Notes under the pieces: generated by a model
Told to the model about the DNA's origin: nothing
Databases searched by the model: none
Seen by the model: the letters and a program-made list of their open reading frames with translations, nothing else
Position numbers and translations under genes: made by a program
Source of the DNA: Herbiconiux oxytropis
GTDB lineage: Bacteria > Actinomycetota > Actinomycetes > Actinomycetales > Microbacteriaceae
Assembly: GCF_024979315.1 (NCBI RefSeq)
Contig: NZ_JANLCK010000002.1
Coordinates: 1 to 64,000, forward strand
Direction of reading: 5' to 3'
DNA: 64,000 bases
Shown here: positions 48,871-60,092 of the stretch, in pieces
Layout: the number at the start of each line of letters is the position of its first letter
How positions within the stretch are numbered: the first letter of the stretch is position 1

Positions 48871-49671
48871 TCAGCGCGCGCGGCGGGGACGGGTGCGGCC
48901 CGGGGCGGCGGGCTTCTTCTTGCCGCGAGTGCCCGACGACTTCGCCTTGGCCGCACGAGCCTCGGCCGCCTTGGCCTTGGCGACCGCCGTGGGCTTGAGC
49001 TTCTTGGCCGCCTCGATGGCCTCGACCGTCTCCGCACCTCGCGTGCTGTTGGCCGTGCGGCCGCGCACGACACCGACGAACTCGTCGATCAGGCGCCAGC
49101 GCTCGGGCTCCGCCTCGAGCACCTCGGGGCTCTGCACGTCGGCGCGCCAGACGAGGGCGACCCGCACCTCGTCTCCCGACCCCTGCGACCCCGCGAAGTC
49201 GCGCGCCACCACGTCGCGTCGCGAGTGCAGCCGTGCCACCGACTTCGGCACCACGAGGTAGCCGACGCCCGCGGCCACGAGCTCCGTGGCATCCGCACCG
49301 CCCGTGGGGCCCGCCGCGATCTCGAGCCGCTGCAGCGGCGGCCGCCCCGCCGCCACCTCCTGCTCCGCGATCTCGGCGATGTCGGCGGCCGTGACCTGCT
49401 CGAGCAGGCCGAGCTCGTGCTCCTTCGGCAGCACCACGACCGGCAGCTCGGTGTAGAGCGGGATGGCGCGGTAGCCGTCGGCCGGCACCGGGAGCCGCAC
49501 GAGCGCCACGTCGGCCGCATCCGTCTCGAGCAGCGCCAGCGCATCGGCGGTGGCGGTGGGGTAGGACTCGAGGGGGAGGATGCCGAGCGGGGTCTCCGGC
49601 ATCCGCTCGTTCCACACGCCGAACCACTTCGAGGGCGTGACCCCGGGGGCGAACGCGACGCGAAGGGGCAT
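48871..49671 (-). CDS. LysR-type substrate-binding domain protein without HTH, with Lys/Ala-rich tail
   Basis: A 266-residue protein. Residues 1 to about 210 resemble the effector-binding (periplasmic-protein-like) domain of LysR regulators: LRVAFAPGVTPSKWFGVWNE, then DAADVALVRLPVPADGY and ELPVVVLPKEHELG. The usual N-terminal helix-turn-helix is absent. The end is a basic AKKLKPTAVAKAKAAEAR and GKKKPAAP tail like histone H1. The start at ATG 49671 leaves no room for an HTH, as the divergent gene begins 40 bp away. It may bind DNA through the tail or act as a cofactor; this is inference. Confidence 0.8.
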   Translation of the reverse strand: MPLRVAFAPGVTPSKWFGVWNERMPETPLGILPLESYPTATADALALLETDAADVALVRLPVPADGYRAIPLYTELPVVVLPKEHELGLLEQVTAADIAEIAEQEVAAGRPPLQRLEIAAGPTGGADATELVAAGVGYLVVPKSVARLHSRRDVVARDFAGSQGSGDEVRVALVWRADVQSPEVLEAEPERWRLIDEFVGVVRGRTANSTRGAETVEAIEAAKKLKPTAVAKAKAAEARAAKAKSSGTRGKKKPAAPGRTRPRRAR

Positions 49672-49711
49672 GCGCCCAAGGATACCCGCGCCGCCCGGCT
49701 ACTCTGGGGGA

Positions 49712-50119
49712 ATGAGCCCCGAGAAGACACCGCAGACCATGAAGCCGGCGACGGCCGCGAAGAAGCTCGGAATCTACCTGCCCGCAGCTCCCGCCGAGTT
49801 CCAGGAGCAGCCCGTCACCCGCGGCGCGCTCAACGAGCTGCTGCAGTCGCCGCCGGAGTGGCTCGTCGAGCTGCGCCTGCAGGGGCCGCATCCGCGCGAC
49901 GTGGTGGCCCGCAAGCTCGGCGTCTCCATCTCGGGCCTCGCCCGTGGTGGTGTGACCGAGGCGCTCACGACCGACGAGATCACGGCACTGCTGCAGTCGC
50001 CGCCGGAGTGGCTCGTGACCGAGCGCGCCACCCAGGCCGCCGTGCGCGAGGAGAACCGCCGCGTGAAGGACGTCAAGGCCGGCAAGGCCGCCGCCCGCGA
50101 GGAGCGCGAGTCGGAGTAG
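49712..50119 (+). CDS. DUF5997-family protein
   Basis: A 135-residue soluble protein of the actinobacterial DUF5997 type. It has KPATAAKKLGIYLPAAPAEFQ and two copies of LLQSPPEWLV, at about residues 44 and 92, the linker between them being GPHPRDVVARKLGVSISGLA. The C-terminus is charged (KDVKAGKAAAREERESE). The DNA coding for the repeated segment is identical over 29 bp. It is divergent from the HTH-less LysR-type gene, a pairing I have seen as typical of related genomes. The function is unknown; the helical repeats could contact DNA. Confidence 0.8.
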   Translation: MSPEKTPQTMKPATAAKKLGIYLPAAPAEFQEQPVTRGALNELLQSPPEWLVELRLQGPHPRDVVARKLGVSISGLARGGVTEALTTDEITALLQSPPEWLVTERATQAAVREENRRVKDVKAGKAAAREERESE

Positions 50120-50195
50120 CGGGGCGGTTACTCCGGGCACATGCCCAGGCGCGAAACGCTGGCACATCGTGCGCCCACGGCGTAGGGTCCGAGAC

Positions 50196-51635
50196 ATGAG
50201 CCCAGCCATGGTGAGCTTCCCCCCGACCCGGGAGGTCCGCCCGGCGCTGGCGGAGTGGATCCGGCAGCAGCGCTGGTTCGCCTCCTCCGCCGAGACCCCC
50301 GTCCTCACCCGGATCGGCATGTGGTCGCTCGTCGACCACCGCCACCAGGTGAGCCTCGAGACGCACCTCATCCTCGACGAGTCGGCGGCCGAGCCCGTGC
50401 TCTACCAGGTGCCGCTGTCGTTCCGCGGGTCGAGCCTGCTCGGCGGCGACCGCGCGCTCATCGAGCACGTCGAGCACGACGGATCCCATGTCTGGGTCTA
50501 CGACGCCCCGCACGACCCCGCCTTCACGCGGGCCCTGCTCAGCCTCATGCTCGACGACGAGACGGAGCCGGGCGACGCCTTCGACGACACCGAGGTCGAA
50601 GGCCATCACGCCCTCACCAACTCCGACGTGCGGGTGACCGACTCGCACGTGCTGCGCGGTGAGCAGTCGAACACCTCGATCGTCTTCGACCTCGTGCACC
50701 CCAACGGCAAGCCCGCCCCGCCCGTGATCTGCAAGGTCTTCCGCACGCTGAGCGACGGTCCGAATCCGGATGTCGTGGTGCAGTCGGCGCTCAGCGACGC
50801 CGGCTCACGGCTCGTGCCGCGCTCGATCGGCTTCGTCACGGGCGCCTGGAACGATCCGCGCGTCAGCGACACGACCAGCCCCACGGGCATCGGTGGCCGA
50901 GCCGCCGGGCACCTCGCGTTCGCCCAGGAGTTCATCCCCGAGGTCGAAGACGCCTGGCGCGTCGCGCTCCGCTGCGCCGAGACGGGCGAGTCGTTCCAGC
51001 CGCTCGCCACCGCCCTCGGCGAGGCCACGGCCCAGGTGCACTCCGAGCTCGCACGCCTGTTCCCGGTGCAGCCCGCCGGCCAGGCCGAGATCGGCACCAT
51101 CCTCGCCAGCATGCGCTCGCGCGCCGCCCAGGCGGTGGCCGAGTACCCGGCGCTCGAGTCGGAGCGGGACGCCATCGAGCGTGTGTTCGCCGCAGCCGCG
51201 GAGGCCGAGTGGCCCACCTTCCAGCGCATCCACGGCGACTACCACCTCGGCCAGGTGCTCGGTGTCCCCGGCCGTGGCTGGGTGCTGCTCGACTTCGAGG
51301 GCGAGCCGCTCCGGCCCCTCGCCGAGCGCAGCGAACCGGATGCGCCTCTTCGCGACGTGGCGGGCATGCTGCGCTCGTTCGACTACGTGGCCGGCACGCT
51401 GGCGGCCGCGCAAGGCGCCGACGCCGTGCGCGCGTGGGCGCACGAGGCGCGCGAGGCGTTCATCGACGGTTACTCCTCACGCTCGGGCATCGACCTCCGC
51501 GCCCAGCGCGTGCTGCTCGACGCGTTCGAGCTCGACAAGGCCCTCTACGAGGTCAGCTACGAGGTGCGCAACCGCCCCGACTGGGTCTCCATCCCGGCGA
51601 ACGCGATCGCCCACCTCGCCCACCGCCCGCGCTGA
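50196..51635 (+). CDS. mak: Maltokinase
   Basis: A 479-residue kinase of the actinobacterial maltokinase (Pep2/Mak) family, which forms maltose 1-phosphate for the GlgE glucan pathway. It has WIRQQRWFASS near the N-terminus, the catalytic loop RIHGDYHLGQVLG, the Mg loop LLDFEGEPLRPLAER, and DVAGMLRSFDYVAG, with the C-terminal KALYEVSYEVRNRPDW. ATG 50196 was chosen; ATG 50208 is possible. No treS or glgE gene is visible beside it. Confidence 0.88.
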   Translation: MSPAMVSFPPTREVRPALAEWIRQQRWFASSAETPVLTRIGMWSLVDHRHQVSLETHLILDESAAEPVLYQVPLSFRGSSLLGGDRALIEHVEHDGSHVWVYDAPHDPAFTRALLSLMLDDETEPGDAFDDTEVEGHHALTNSDVRVTDSHVLRGEQSNTSIVFDLVHPNGKPAPPVICKVFRTLSDGPNPDVVVQSALSDAGSRLVPRSIGFVTGAWNDPRVSDTTSPTGIGGRAAGHLAFAQEFIPEVEDAWRVALRCAETGESFQPLATALGEATAQVHSELARLFPVQPAGQAEIGTILASMRSRAAQAVAEYPALESERDAIERVFAAAAEAEWPTFQRIHGDYHLGQVLGVPGRGWVLLDFEGEPLRPLAERSEPDAPLRDVAGMLRSFDYVAGTLAAAQGADAVRAWAHEAREAFIDGYSSRSGIDLRAQRVLLDAFELDKALYEVSYEVRNRPDWVSIPANAIAHLAHRPR

Positions 51636-51642
51636 CCCGCGG

Positions 51643-52575
51643 TCAGGCCTCTGGCTCGCCCGTGATGAGGCCGCGGAGCCAGTCGCGCGCCTCGATGAAG
51701 ACCTCGTTGTCGTAGCGCGGCACATACTGCACCTGGGCCTTGTCGGCGCGCGGATACGAGCCGAGGAAGACGATCTTCGGGCTGAACCGCCGCACGCCGA
51801 GCAGCGCATCCGCCACCCGCTCGTCGGTGATGTGGCCGTCGGCGTCGATCACGAAGCGGTACCGCCCGAGCGCGTCGCCGATAGGCCGCGACTGCAGCAG
51901 CGAGAGGTTGACGCCCCGGGTGGAGAACTGCTCGAGCAGCTCCAGCAGCGCACCGGAGCGGTCCTCCGGCAGCTCGGCGATGATGCTCGTCTTGTCGGCG
52001 CCCGTGGGCCCGGGCATCGCGCCGCCCCGGGAGACGAGCACGAAGCGCGTCACGGCGTGCGCGTTGTCGGCGATGCCCGAGGCGAGCACCTCGAAGTCGT
52101 GGTGCTGCACGATCTGCGGGGGCGCCACCGCCGCATCCGCGAGGTCGTTCTCGAAGAGGTTGAGCGCCGCCGCCACGTTCGAGGTGGCCGGGATGTGCCC
52201 GTGGGTGGGCAGGTGCGTGTCGAGCCAGGTGCGGGTCTGCGCATAGGCGACCGGATGCGCGTTGACCACCCGCACATCCTCGAGCCTCGTGCCTGGCCGC
52301 GCCACGAGCACGAACTGCACGTGCACGAGGTACTCCCCCACGATGCGCAGGTTCGGGATGCTCGCGAGGGCGTCCTGAGTGGCCGAGACGCCGCCCTCGA
52401 TGGAGTTCTCGATGGCGATCATGGCGGCGACGCTCCGGCCGGACACCACGTCGTCGAGCGCCTCGCCCACGTTGTTGACCGAGCGCCAGGGCTTGCCCGC
52501 CGCCTCCGGCACCTGGGCGAGCGCCGCCTCGGTGAACGTGCCCGAGGGGCCCAGGTAGCTGTAGGTCTCCGACAT
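51643..52575 (-). CDS. pheA: Prephenate dehydratase
   Basis: A 310-residue monofunctional enzyme converting prephenate to phenylpyruvate for phenylalanine synthesis. It starts [17 protein letters not shown] and has [18 protein letters not shown], the catalytic TRF in [12 protein letters not shown] and a C-terminal ACT regulatory domain with [24 protein letters not shown]. The last motif is usually ESRP; here Glu is replaced by Gln, which may alter phenylalanine feedback. It is divergent from pgm with a 74-bp gap and converges on the maltokinase gene. Confidence 0.96.
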   Translation of the reverse strand: MSETYSYLGPSGTFTEAALAQVPEAAGKPWRSVNNVGEALDDVVSGRSVAAMIAIENSIEGGVSATQDALASIPNLRIVGEYLVHVQFVLVARPGTRLEDVRVVNAHPVAYAQTRTWLDTHLPTHGHIPATSNVAAALNLFENDLADAAVAPPQIVQHHDFEVLASGIADNAHAVTRFVLVSRGGAMPGPTGADKTSIIAELPEDRSGALLELLEQFSTRGVNLSLLQSRPIGDALGRYRFVIDADGHITDERVADALLGVRRFSPKIVFLGSYPRADKAQVQYVPRYDNEVFIEARDWLRGLITGEPEA

Positions 52576-52649
52576 GGTCCGAGCCTATCGAGTCGCACGC
52601 CGCCATCCGGTGCCGATCGATGGCGGGCAGAAGGTGCCAGACTTGGGGC

Positions 52650-54274
<1,625 letters not shown>

Positions 54275-54278
<4 letters not shown>

Positions 54279-55453
54279 CCTCCGGTGGCCGGGCCTCCGG
54301 TGGCCGGGTCGCCGGTGGCGGGGGTGCTCGGCTCGGCGAGCACCCACTCGCCCACGAGCTCCTGGCTGAACGGCACGGAGTAGGCCATGAGGGCGCCCGC
54401 CTGCGCATCGCGGAAGATGCGCTGGATGGGCGACCTGGCGAGGTAGGCCCCGCCGCCGCCCACCTTGAGGGCGGTCGCCGCGGCCTTCTTGGCGACCTCG
54501 TTGGTGAGCATCTTGCCCTCTGTGGCCAGGGCCATCGCCACCGGATCGCGCCGGTCGGCGAGCCATCCGGTCTGCTCAGCCACGAGCCTCGCGGCCGAGA
54601 GCTCCGCCCAGACCATCGCGGTCTCCGACTTCACCCACGGGGCGTCGGCGAGGCGCAGAGCGGCCGGGTGCTTCTGCCGCGTCGCCGAGGCCACGAGCGC
54701 ATCGATCGCCGACTCCGCGATGCCGATCGAGAGCGCGGAGAAGCCGATCGTGATGAGGCTCGCGTAGCCGACCGGCGGCGGGCCGCAGCGGCGTTCCGCC
54801 GGCAGGAGGGTGCCGTCGAAGACGATCGTGCGACTGCGGGTGGCCCGCATGCCGATGGTCTGCTCGATCGGCGGGAGCGACATGGTGTCGTCACGGTCGA
54901 TGCCGAAGAACGCGGGCTGTCCGTCGATCCGCACGTTGAGCAAGAGGTGATCGGCCGCCTCGACCCCCGACACGAAGAGCTTGGAGCCCGTGAGCGACCA
55001 GCCGCCCTGCACCCCGTCGACGTCCTGCTGCGACGAGAGGAAGTGGTTGCCGCCCGCGGGCTCCGACAGAGCGTTCGAGAATCGAGCGCCCGCACGGAGC
55101 GCCTCGGCGAAGTGCTCGGCCTCGGCCGGCGCCGACATCGTGACGAGCGCATGGGCCGCCCCGATGTGCATGAGCCACACGGCGGCGACGGCCGGATGCG
55201 CGGCCGCGAACACGCGCACCACGTCGACGAGAGCGGAGTACGACAGGGCCTCCCCTCCGTGCTCGACGGGGAGGAAGGCGACGTCGAGACCGCTCTCCGA
55301 GATCGCGCGGAGATTCCCGATCGGGAGCTCACCGGAGGCGTCGTCGGCGGCGACGGTCGCGCGGAAGGAGTCGGCGAGCGCCGTCGCGGTCTCGATCCAG
55401 CGCTCCTCCGACGGCGGCCGGAACGCGGCGAAGGGGGTGGGGCGGGTGAGCAT
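54275..55453 (-). CDS. Acyl-CoA dehydrogenase-like flavoprotein
   Basis: A 392-residue flavoprotein of the acyl-CoA dehydrogenase fold. It has [47 protein letters not shown], the flavin/substrate strand, and [23 protein letters not shown]. The general-base Glu of true acyl-CoA dehydrogenases is not obvious, so it may be a flavin monooxygenase of the DszC/acyl-CoA-oxidase-like branch. The C-terminus ends in [10 protein letters not shown] repeats. It lies 10 bp after the GntR gene, at the end of the purine operon, an unusual place for such an enzyme. Confidence 0.82.
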
Positions 55454-55463
55454 GGTGCTCCTC

Positions 55464-56204
55464 TCAGAACTGGTAGCGCGCGGTGGAGAACACCTGCGGC
55501 GGACGGATGGTGCGCATCATCGAGTACGACACCGTCTTGGGGTCGTGCAGCTCCCGGGCGTGGAAGAGCCGACGGCCGCTCAGTCCGATCCCCACGATGT
55601 CGAGGGTGAGCACCGGCGTGCCCTCGGGCTGCTCGAAGAGCTCGGCGTCGTGGGCGGTCAGCACCTCGGCCGAGGGCGTGGCCACCTCCCAGGCGATCGA
55701 CTCGTTCCAGACCTGGGTGATGGCGCTGTAGATGGAGTCGCCGAGGTCGACGTCGCCGCGGGGGAAGCGCAACGGCACGGTGCCGAACGAGAGCATCGCC
55801 ACGGCGCCGTCGGCCCGCCAGCGCTTCACGATGCGCGCGGCGGGCAGTCCGGCCTCGGTCATGAGCAGTCGCGCGATCTCCTTCGGCATCGGCAGGTCCG
55901 AGGTCTCGAGCACCTCGACGGTGCTCGCGTAGCCGAGCTGACGCAGCAGCACGCTGTACTCGAGCTGGTCCTCGAAGCGCACGCTCATCCGCGTGGCCAC
56001 CGGGTCGACCTCGGTGGCGGCGCCCTGACGGCGCAGCACCATGCCCTGCTGCTCGAGCGAAGCGAGCACGTCGCGCACCTGCTTGCGGGTGCTGCCGAGC
56101 CGCTCGGCGAGCTCGACCTCGCCCGGCAGGCTCGATCCGGATGCGGCGGCATCGCGCACGAAGCGCAGAACGCCCGCGAGCACCCGCTGACTCTCGTTGG
56201 TCAT
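55464..56204 (-). CDS. GntR-family (UTRA domain) transcriptional regulator
   Basis: A 246-residue regulator. The winged helix has SLPGEVELAERLGSTRKQVRDVL and MVLRRQGAATEV. The C-terminal UTRA ligand domain has FHARELHDPKTVSYSMMRT. It is atypically positioned inside the operon, overlapping the upstream permease by ATGA, so it is made with the purine importer it likely controls. The ligand may be a purine or nucleoside; this is inferred from context only. Confidence 0.87.
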   Translation of the reverse strand: MTNESQRVLAGVLRFVRDAAASGSSLPGEVELAERLGSTRKQVRDVLASLEQQGMVLRRQGAATEVDPVATRMSVRFEDQLEYSVLLRQLGYASTVEVLETSDLPMPKEIARLLMTEAGLPAARIVKRWRADGAVAMLSFGTVPLRFPRGDVDLGDSIYSAITQVWNESIAWEVATPSAEVLTAHDAELFEQPEGTPVLTLDIVGIGLSGRRLFHARELHDPKTVSYSMMRTIRPPQVFSTARYQF

Positions 56205-57124
56205 GTGGCGGCCCTTCCCGTCGTGGAACGGTACAGCCTCCGCAGCTGCCTGCGCGACGTGATCACGAGCACGACGAGCGTCACGAGGTAGGGCGCTGAC
56301 TGGTAGACCTCGCTCGGCAGCGTGAGCGCCGTCGACTGCGACAGCAGCGCGAAGCTCTGCAGGAACGCGAACAGGAGCGCGCCGAGCGCGATGCCGACCG
56401 GGCGGCTGCGGCCCATGATCACCACAGCGAGCACGATGTAGCCGCGGCCGGCCGTGATGTCGGGGGTGAACGATCCGATCGTGCCGACCGTGATGGCCGC
56501 TCCGCCGAGCCCCGCCAGAGCGCCGCCGATGAGCAGCGCCGATGCTCCCGTGCGCTGCACGCGCACGCCGCGGAGGGCCGCGGCATCCGGGTCGCTGCCG
56601 ACGGCCTGCACCGCGAGGCCGAACCGGGTGAAGCGCGTCACCGCCCATGCGGCGACGAGGAGCACGGCGGCGGCGTAGACGAGCGGGCTCTGGCCGAACA
56701 GCACGGGTCCGATCACCGGGATGTCGGTGAGCGGCCCGAGGTCGGCCCTCGGCACCGTCTGCACGGTCACGTTGGTCTCGCCGCTCGGGATCCAGAGCTG
56801 GAAGAGGTAGGTGCTGAGCCCCAGTCCGAGCATCGTCACGGCGAGACCCACCACGATCTCGTTGGCGTGCAGGCGGTGGATGACGAGGTTCATGCCGACG
56901 GCCATCACGAGACCGACGCCGGCACCCGCGACGAGCCCCACGAGCGGGCCGCCGAGGCTGCCTGCCCACACTCCCGTGAAGGCGCCCATGATCATCATCC
57001 CCTCGATGCCGAGGTTGATGCGGCCCGCGCGCTCGACGAACCCCTCGCCGATGCCCGCGAACACGAGCGGGGCGGCGAGGGCGAGCGTGCCGGCGAGGAT
57101 GGCGACCCAGAGTTCGACGCTCAC
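56201..57124 (-). CDS. ABC transporter permease, purine-nucleoside type (NupQ/YufQ-like)
   Basis: A 307-residue permease with about eight to ten hydrophobic segments. It has APLVFAGIGEGFVERAGRINLGIEGMM and the loop VGSDPDAAALRGVRVQRTG, both typical of BMP-dependent nucleoside importers (RbsC-like, YufQ type). It starts at GTG 57124, overlapping the other permease (GTGA), and ends overlapping the regulator gene. Together with the 57121-58233 gene product it forms a heterodimeric pore. Confidence 0.92.
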   Translation of the reverse strand: MSVELWVAILAGTLALAAPLVFAGIGEGFVERAGRINLGIEGMMIMGAFTGVWAGSLGGPLVGLVAGAGVGLVMAVGMNLVIHRLHANEIVVGLAVTMLGLGLSTYLFQLWIPSGETNVTVQTVPRADLGPLTDIPVIGPVLFGQSPLVYAAAVLLVAAWAVTRFTRFGLAVQAVGSDPDAAALRGVRVQRTGASALLIGGALAGLGGAAITVGTIGSFTPDITAGRGYIVLAVVIMGRSRPVGIALGALLFAFLQSFALLSQSTALTLPSEVYQSAPYLVTLVVLVITSRRQLRRLYRSTTGRAAT

Positions 57125-58233
57125 GAGCGGCCTCCCTCGTGCGCGGGCTCGGTGTCGTGCTCGGCGTCGATGGGAGCCGCTGCCGGGGCGAGCGCCGCAA
57201 CGGCTGTGCGCTGATAGGCGGCGATGCAGGCCACGCCGATCAGCAGCACGCCCTTGATGACCTCGGCGATCGAGGAGGGCACGGTGCCGGTGGCCGACTG
57301 CATGCCCACGGCGCCGGCCGTGAGGGCGGAGAAGAAGAGAGCGGCGAGCACGATGCCGATCGGCGCGAGCCCTCCGAGCAGGGCGACCGCGAGGCCCGAG
57401 AAGCCCACGCCCCCCGTGACCGAGTTGAGCAGTCGCTCGTTCACCCCGGCCACCTGGATCCAGCCGACGATGCCCGCACCGACCCCGGAGACGAGCATGG
57501 TGGAGTAGATCGTGCGCGAGCGGGTGGCCCCGAGCCGGAGGGCGAGCTTGGGCCGGCTCGCGAAGACCGTGAGGCGCGTGCTCGCGGCCGAGCGGCGCCA
57601 GAGGAAGAACGCGACGGCGATCACGATCACCAGCAGGATGCCCCAGTGCGCGCGGGTGCCGGGCAGGAGGGAGGGGAGAGCCGCGGCCTCGGGGAGCTTG
57701 GCGCTCTGCGGGGTGGCGGTCTCGTCCGGGCTCGCGAGCCAGGTGCGGAGGGTCCAGCCGAGCAGGCCCGCGGCGAGATAGTTGAGCAGCAGGGTGCTGA
57801 GGATCTCGTTGACCCGCCAGCGCACCGCCAGGAAGGCCGGGAGGAGCGCCATGGCCCCGCCGCCCGCGGAGCCCGCGAGCAGCCCGACGAGCCAGTACAG
57901 GATGCCGGGTGCGGCACCGCCTGTGACCGACTCGACCGCGAAGACGGCGGCCGTGGCCGCGATGGCGCCCACGACGATCTGCCCTTCGGCGCCCACCGAG
58001 AACACGCCGGCGCGGAGGGCCGGGATGAGGGTGAGTGCCACGATGCCCACGGGCACCGCGCCCACGAGCACCTCTCCGATGCGGTACGGAGAGCTCGAGA
58101 CGCCCTCGACGAGGCCCTGGATCCCCACGAGCGGATCGGCGCCGGCGAAGACGATGAGCGCGGCCGCCACCACGATCACCGCGACGACGACCGAGGCCGT
58201 GAGCACCCAGCGCCGGCGATCGAACGCGGTCAC
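57121..58233 (-). CDS. ABC transporter permease, purine-nucleoside type (NupP/YufP-like)
   Basis: A 370-residue permease. It has VGIVALTLIPALRAGVFSVGAEGQIVVGAIAA, FLAVRWRVNEILSTLLLNYLAAG and GGVGFSGLAVALLGGLAPIG, the marks of the YufP-type subunit. The C-terminal tail is charged and cytoplasmic (DAEHDTEPAHEGGRS). It starts at GTG 58233, overlapping the adenine deaminase stop (GTGA). It works with the next permease, the ATPase at 60089 and the BMP lipoprotein. Confidence 0.92.
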   Translation of the reverse strand: MTAFDRRRWVLTASVVVAVIVVAAALIVFAGADPLVGIQGLVEGVSSSPYRIGEVLVGAVPVGIVALTLIPALRAGVFSVGAEGQIVVGAIAATAAVFAVESVTGGAAPGILYWLVGLLAGSAGGGAMALLPAFLAVRWRVNEILSTLLLNYLAAGLLGWTLRTWLASPDETATPQSAKLPEAAALPSLLPGTRAHWGILLVIVIAVAFFLWRRSAASTRLTVFASRPKLALRLGATRSRTIYSTMLVSGVGAGIVGWIQVAGVNERLLNSVTGGVGFSGLAVALLGGLAPIGIVLAALFFSALTAGAVGMQSATGTVPSSIAEVIKGVLLIGVACIAAYQRTAVAALAPAAAPIDAEHDTEPAHEGGRS

Positions 58234-60092
58234 GAGGCGTGCCCCTCATGACCGCAGCGGTCGAGGTGCCCGCCCACCGGCACCAGCACGTCGACGAACG
58301 ACTGGGTGAGCGCGTCGATGAGGCCACGCTCGGTGAGCCCCAGGTCGGGCACGACGTACAGGCCGACGAACGACAGGATGATGTAGGGCGAGGGGATGGT
58401 GCAGCCGAGCGCGTGGGTGGCCTCGTGCCCTAGCCGGAGCGCCTCGGCCGTCTCCTCGAACGGCGCCGCGCTCATCATGCCGCCCACGGGCAGCGGCACC
58501 CGGCCGACGACCTCGCCGTCGGCCACCGTCACGAAGCCGCCCTGCATCGCGCGGAGCTCCTCGACCGCGTGCAGCATCGAGGCGTCGTCGGCTCCGACCA
58601 CGGCGATGTTCATGTTCGGGCAGTTCATCGTGATGGCGATCGCACCACGGCGGAGTCCGAAGCCCTTCACGAAGCCGATGCCCGTGAGCGCGTCGCCGTG
58701 GTGGCGGTCGACCACGGCGATCTTCAGCACGTCGTGCTCGAGGTCGGGCTGCACGAGACCGCCGACCACGTCGAGCTCGGTCTCGAAGGCGTGCTTGAAG
58801 TAGCCCTTGTACATCTCCATGGCCCGCACGCGTGCTCGTCCGGTGCCGGACTCCTCGACCCCGGACCCCGTTGCGGCACGGACCTCGAACATAGACGGGT
58901 CGAGCTCGGCAGGCAGATGCACGGTGTCCGTCATCCACTCGGGGAGCTCGTCGGTGTTTTCGAAGAGCGCCCTGCCGTCGCGGGCGACGACCCTCCCCTC
59001 CACCACGACGACCGAGGGTCGCACCTCGGCGAGATCGGGGATGAGCTGGAGGTCGGCCAGGCGCGAGGGGGCGAGGAGGCCGAGCACCTGGTCGAGCCGG
59101 TAGTACGCGGCCGGCTGCGTGGTGGCCATGCGATAGGCCAGCTGCGGATCGACCCCGAAGCGGATGGCCTGCCGCACGTGGTGGTCGATGTGCCCCTCGG
59201 TGTGCAGGTCGAGGGCGTGCTTGTCGTCGGCGCAGAAGCAGAGGCTGCGGAGGGCTGGGGCCACCTTCTCGAGGTCGGTGAAGATCGGCACCGTGTTGTC
59301 GGTGAGCGAGGCACCCATGACCGTGATCATGGCGCCGAGCCGCACGCGCTCGAGCACCTCGTCGATCGTGGCGGAGTTGTGGTCGTCGCCCACACCGGCC
59401 GCGAGGTAGCCCCACAGCGACTCGTCCGTCTGGGCCGCGGTGTGGCCCGTGATGCGACGGCCGGCCACGAGCGCCTCCCGGAAGCGGCCTGTCGATTCCT
59501 CGCCGTAGTCGAAGGGGTTGCCTTCGCCGAGGTTGGTCGTCACGTCGTCCCACAGCCGGCCCCGCACGACCTCCTCGGCGATGACAGCTCCCCCGCGCTC
59601 GAGCTCCGGCGACCCCGGTGTCTTCGGCGAGACCTGCTGGAAGATGTGCAGGGGGGTGCCGGTCGTCAGCAGCTGGTCCATGCCGCGCGCGCCCCACACG
59701 TTCGCGGCGCCGTTGGGGTCGGTGAGCACCGTGCCGGTGCCGCGAGCCACGCTCAAGCGGCCGAGCTCGCCCGGGGTGAGGTTGGTGTACTCGATGTGCA
59801 GGTGCGCATCGATGAAGGTCGGCACGACGTGGCATCCGGATGCGTCGAGCTCATCGGGCGCACCGGGCTCGCCCTGTTCTCCGGGGCTCGCGGCGGGCAC
59901 GTGGCCCCACGGGGTCAGGGCCGCGATGTGCCGGCCCGAGACGAGGATGTCGCGTTCGAGCCACTCCTCGGTGCCCGGCGACTGCACGAGCCCGCCGCGC
60001 ACGATCAGATCGGGCCGGGCCGTTCCTGCCGCGACGGCGCGCAGCCGGCCGAGCTCGGCGGCGGTGGGGAAGAGTGCGGTCTTGTCGGTCAT
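58230..60092 (-). CDS. ade: Adenine deaminase
   Basis: A 620-residue amidohydrolase converting adenine to hypoxanthine. It has VVPTFIDAHLHIEYTNLTPGEL with the HxH metal site, RITGHTAAQTDESLWGY, FCADDKHALDLHTEGHIDHH (metal His/Asp), YRMATTQPAAYYRLDQ, and a C-terminal MNCPNMNIAVVGADDASM domain, all typical of Ade. At 620 residues it is slightly longer than B. subtilis AdeC (577). It overlaps the ATPase gene by ATGA. The import of purines followed by deamination fits the operon. Confidence 0.92.
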   Translation of the reverse strand: MTDKTALFPTAAELGRLRAVAAGTARPDLIVRGGLVQSPGTEEWLERDILVSGRHIAALTPWGHVPAASPGEQGEPGAPDELDASGCHVVPTFIDAHLHIEYTNLTPGELGRLSVARGTGTVLTDPNGAANVWGARGMDQLLTTGTPLHIFQQVSPKTPGSPELERGGAVIAEEVVRGRLWDDVTTNLGEGNPFDYGEESTGRFREALVAGRRITGHTAAQTDESLWGYLAAGVGDDHNSATIDEVLERVRLGAMITVMGASLTDNTVPIFTDLEKVAPALRSLCFCADDKHALDLHTEGHIDHHVRQAIRFGVDPQLAYRMATTQPAAYYRLDQVLGLLAPSRLADLQLIPDLAEVRPSVVVVEGRVVARDGRALFENTDELPEWMTDTVHLPAELDPSMFEVRAATGSGVEESGTGRARVRAMEMYKGYFKHAFETELDVVGGLVQPDLEHDVLKIAVVDRHHGDALTGIGFVKGFGLRRGAIAITMNCPNMNIAVVGADDASMLHAVEELRAMQGGFVTVADGEVVGRVPLPVGGMMSAAPFEETAEALRLGHEATHALGCTIPSPYIILSFVGLYVVPDLGLTERGLIDALTQSFVDVLVPVGGHLDRCGHEGHAS

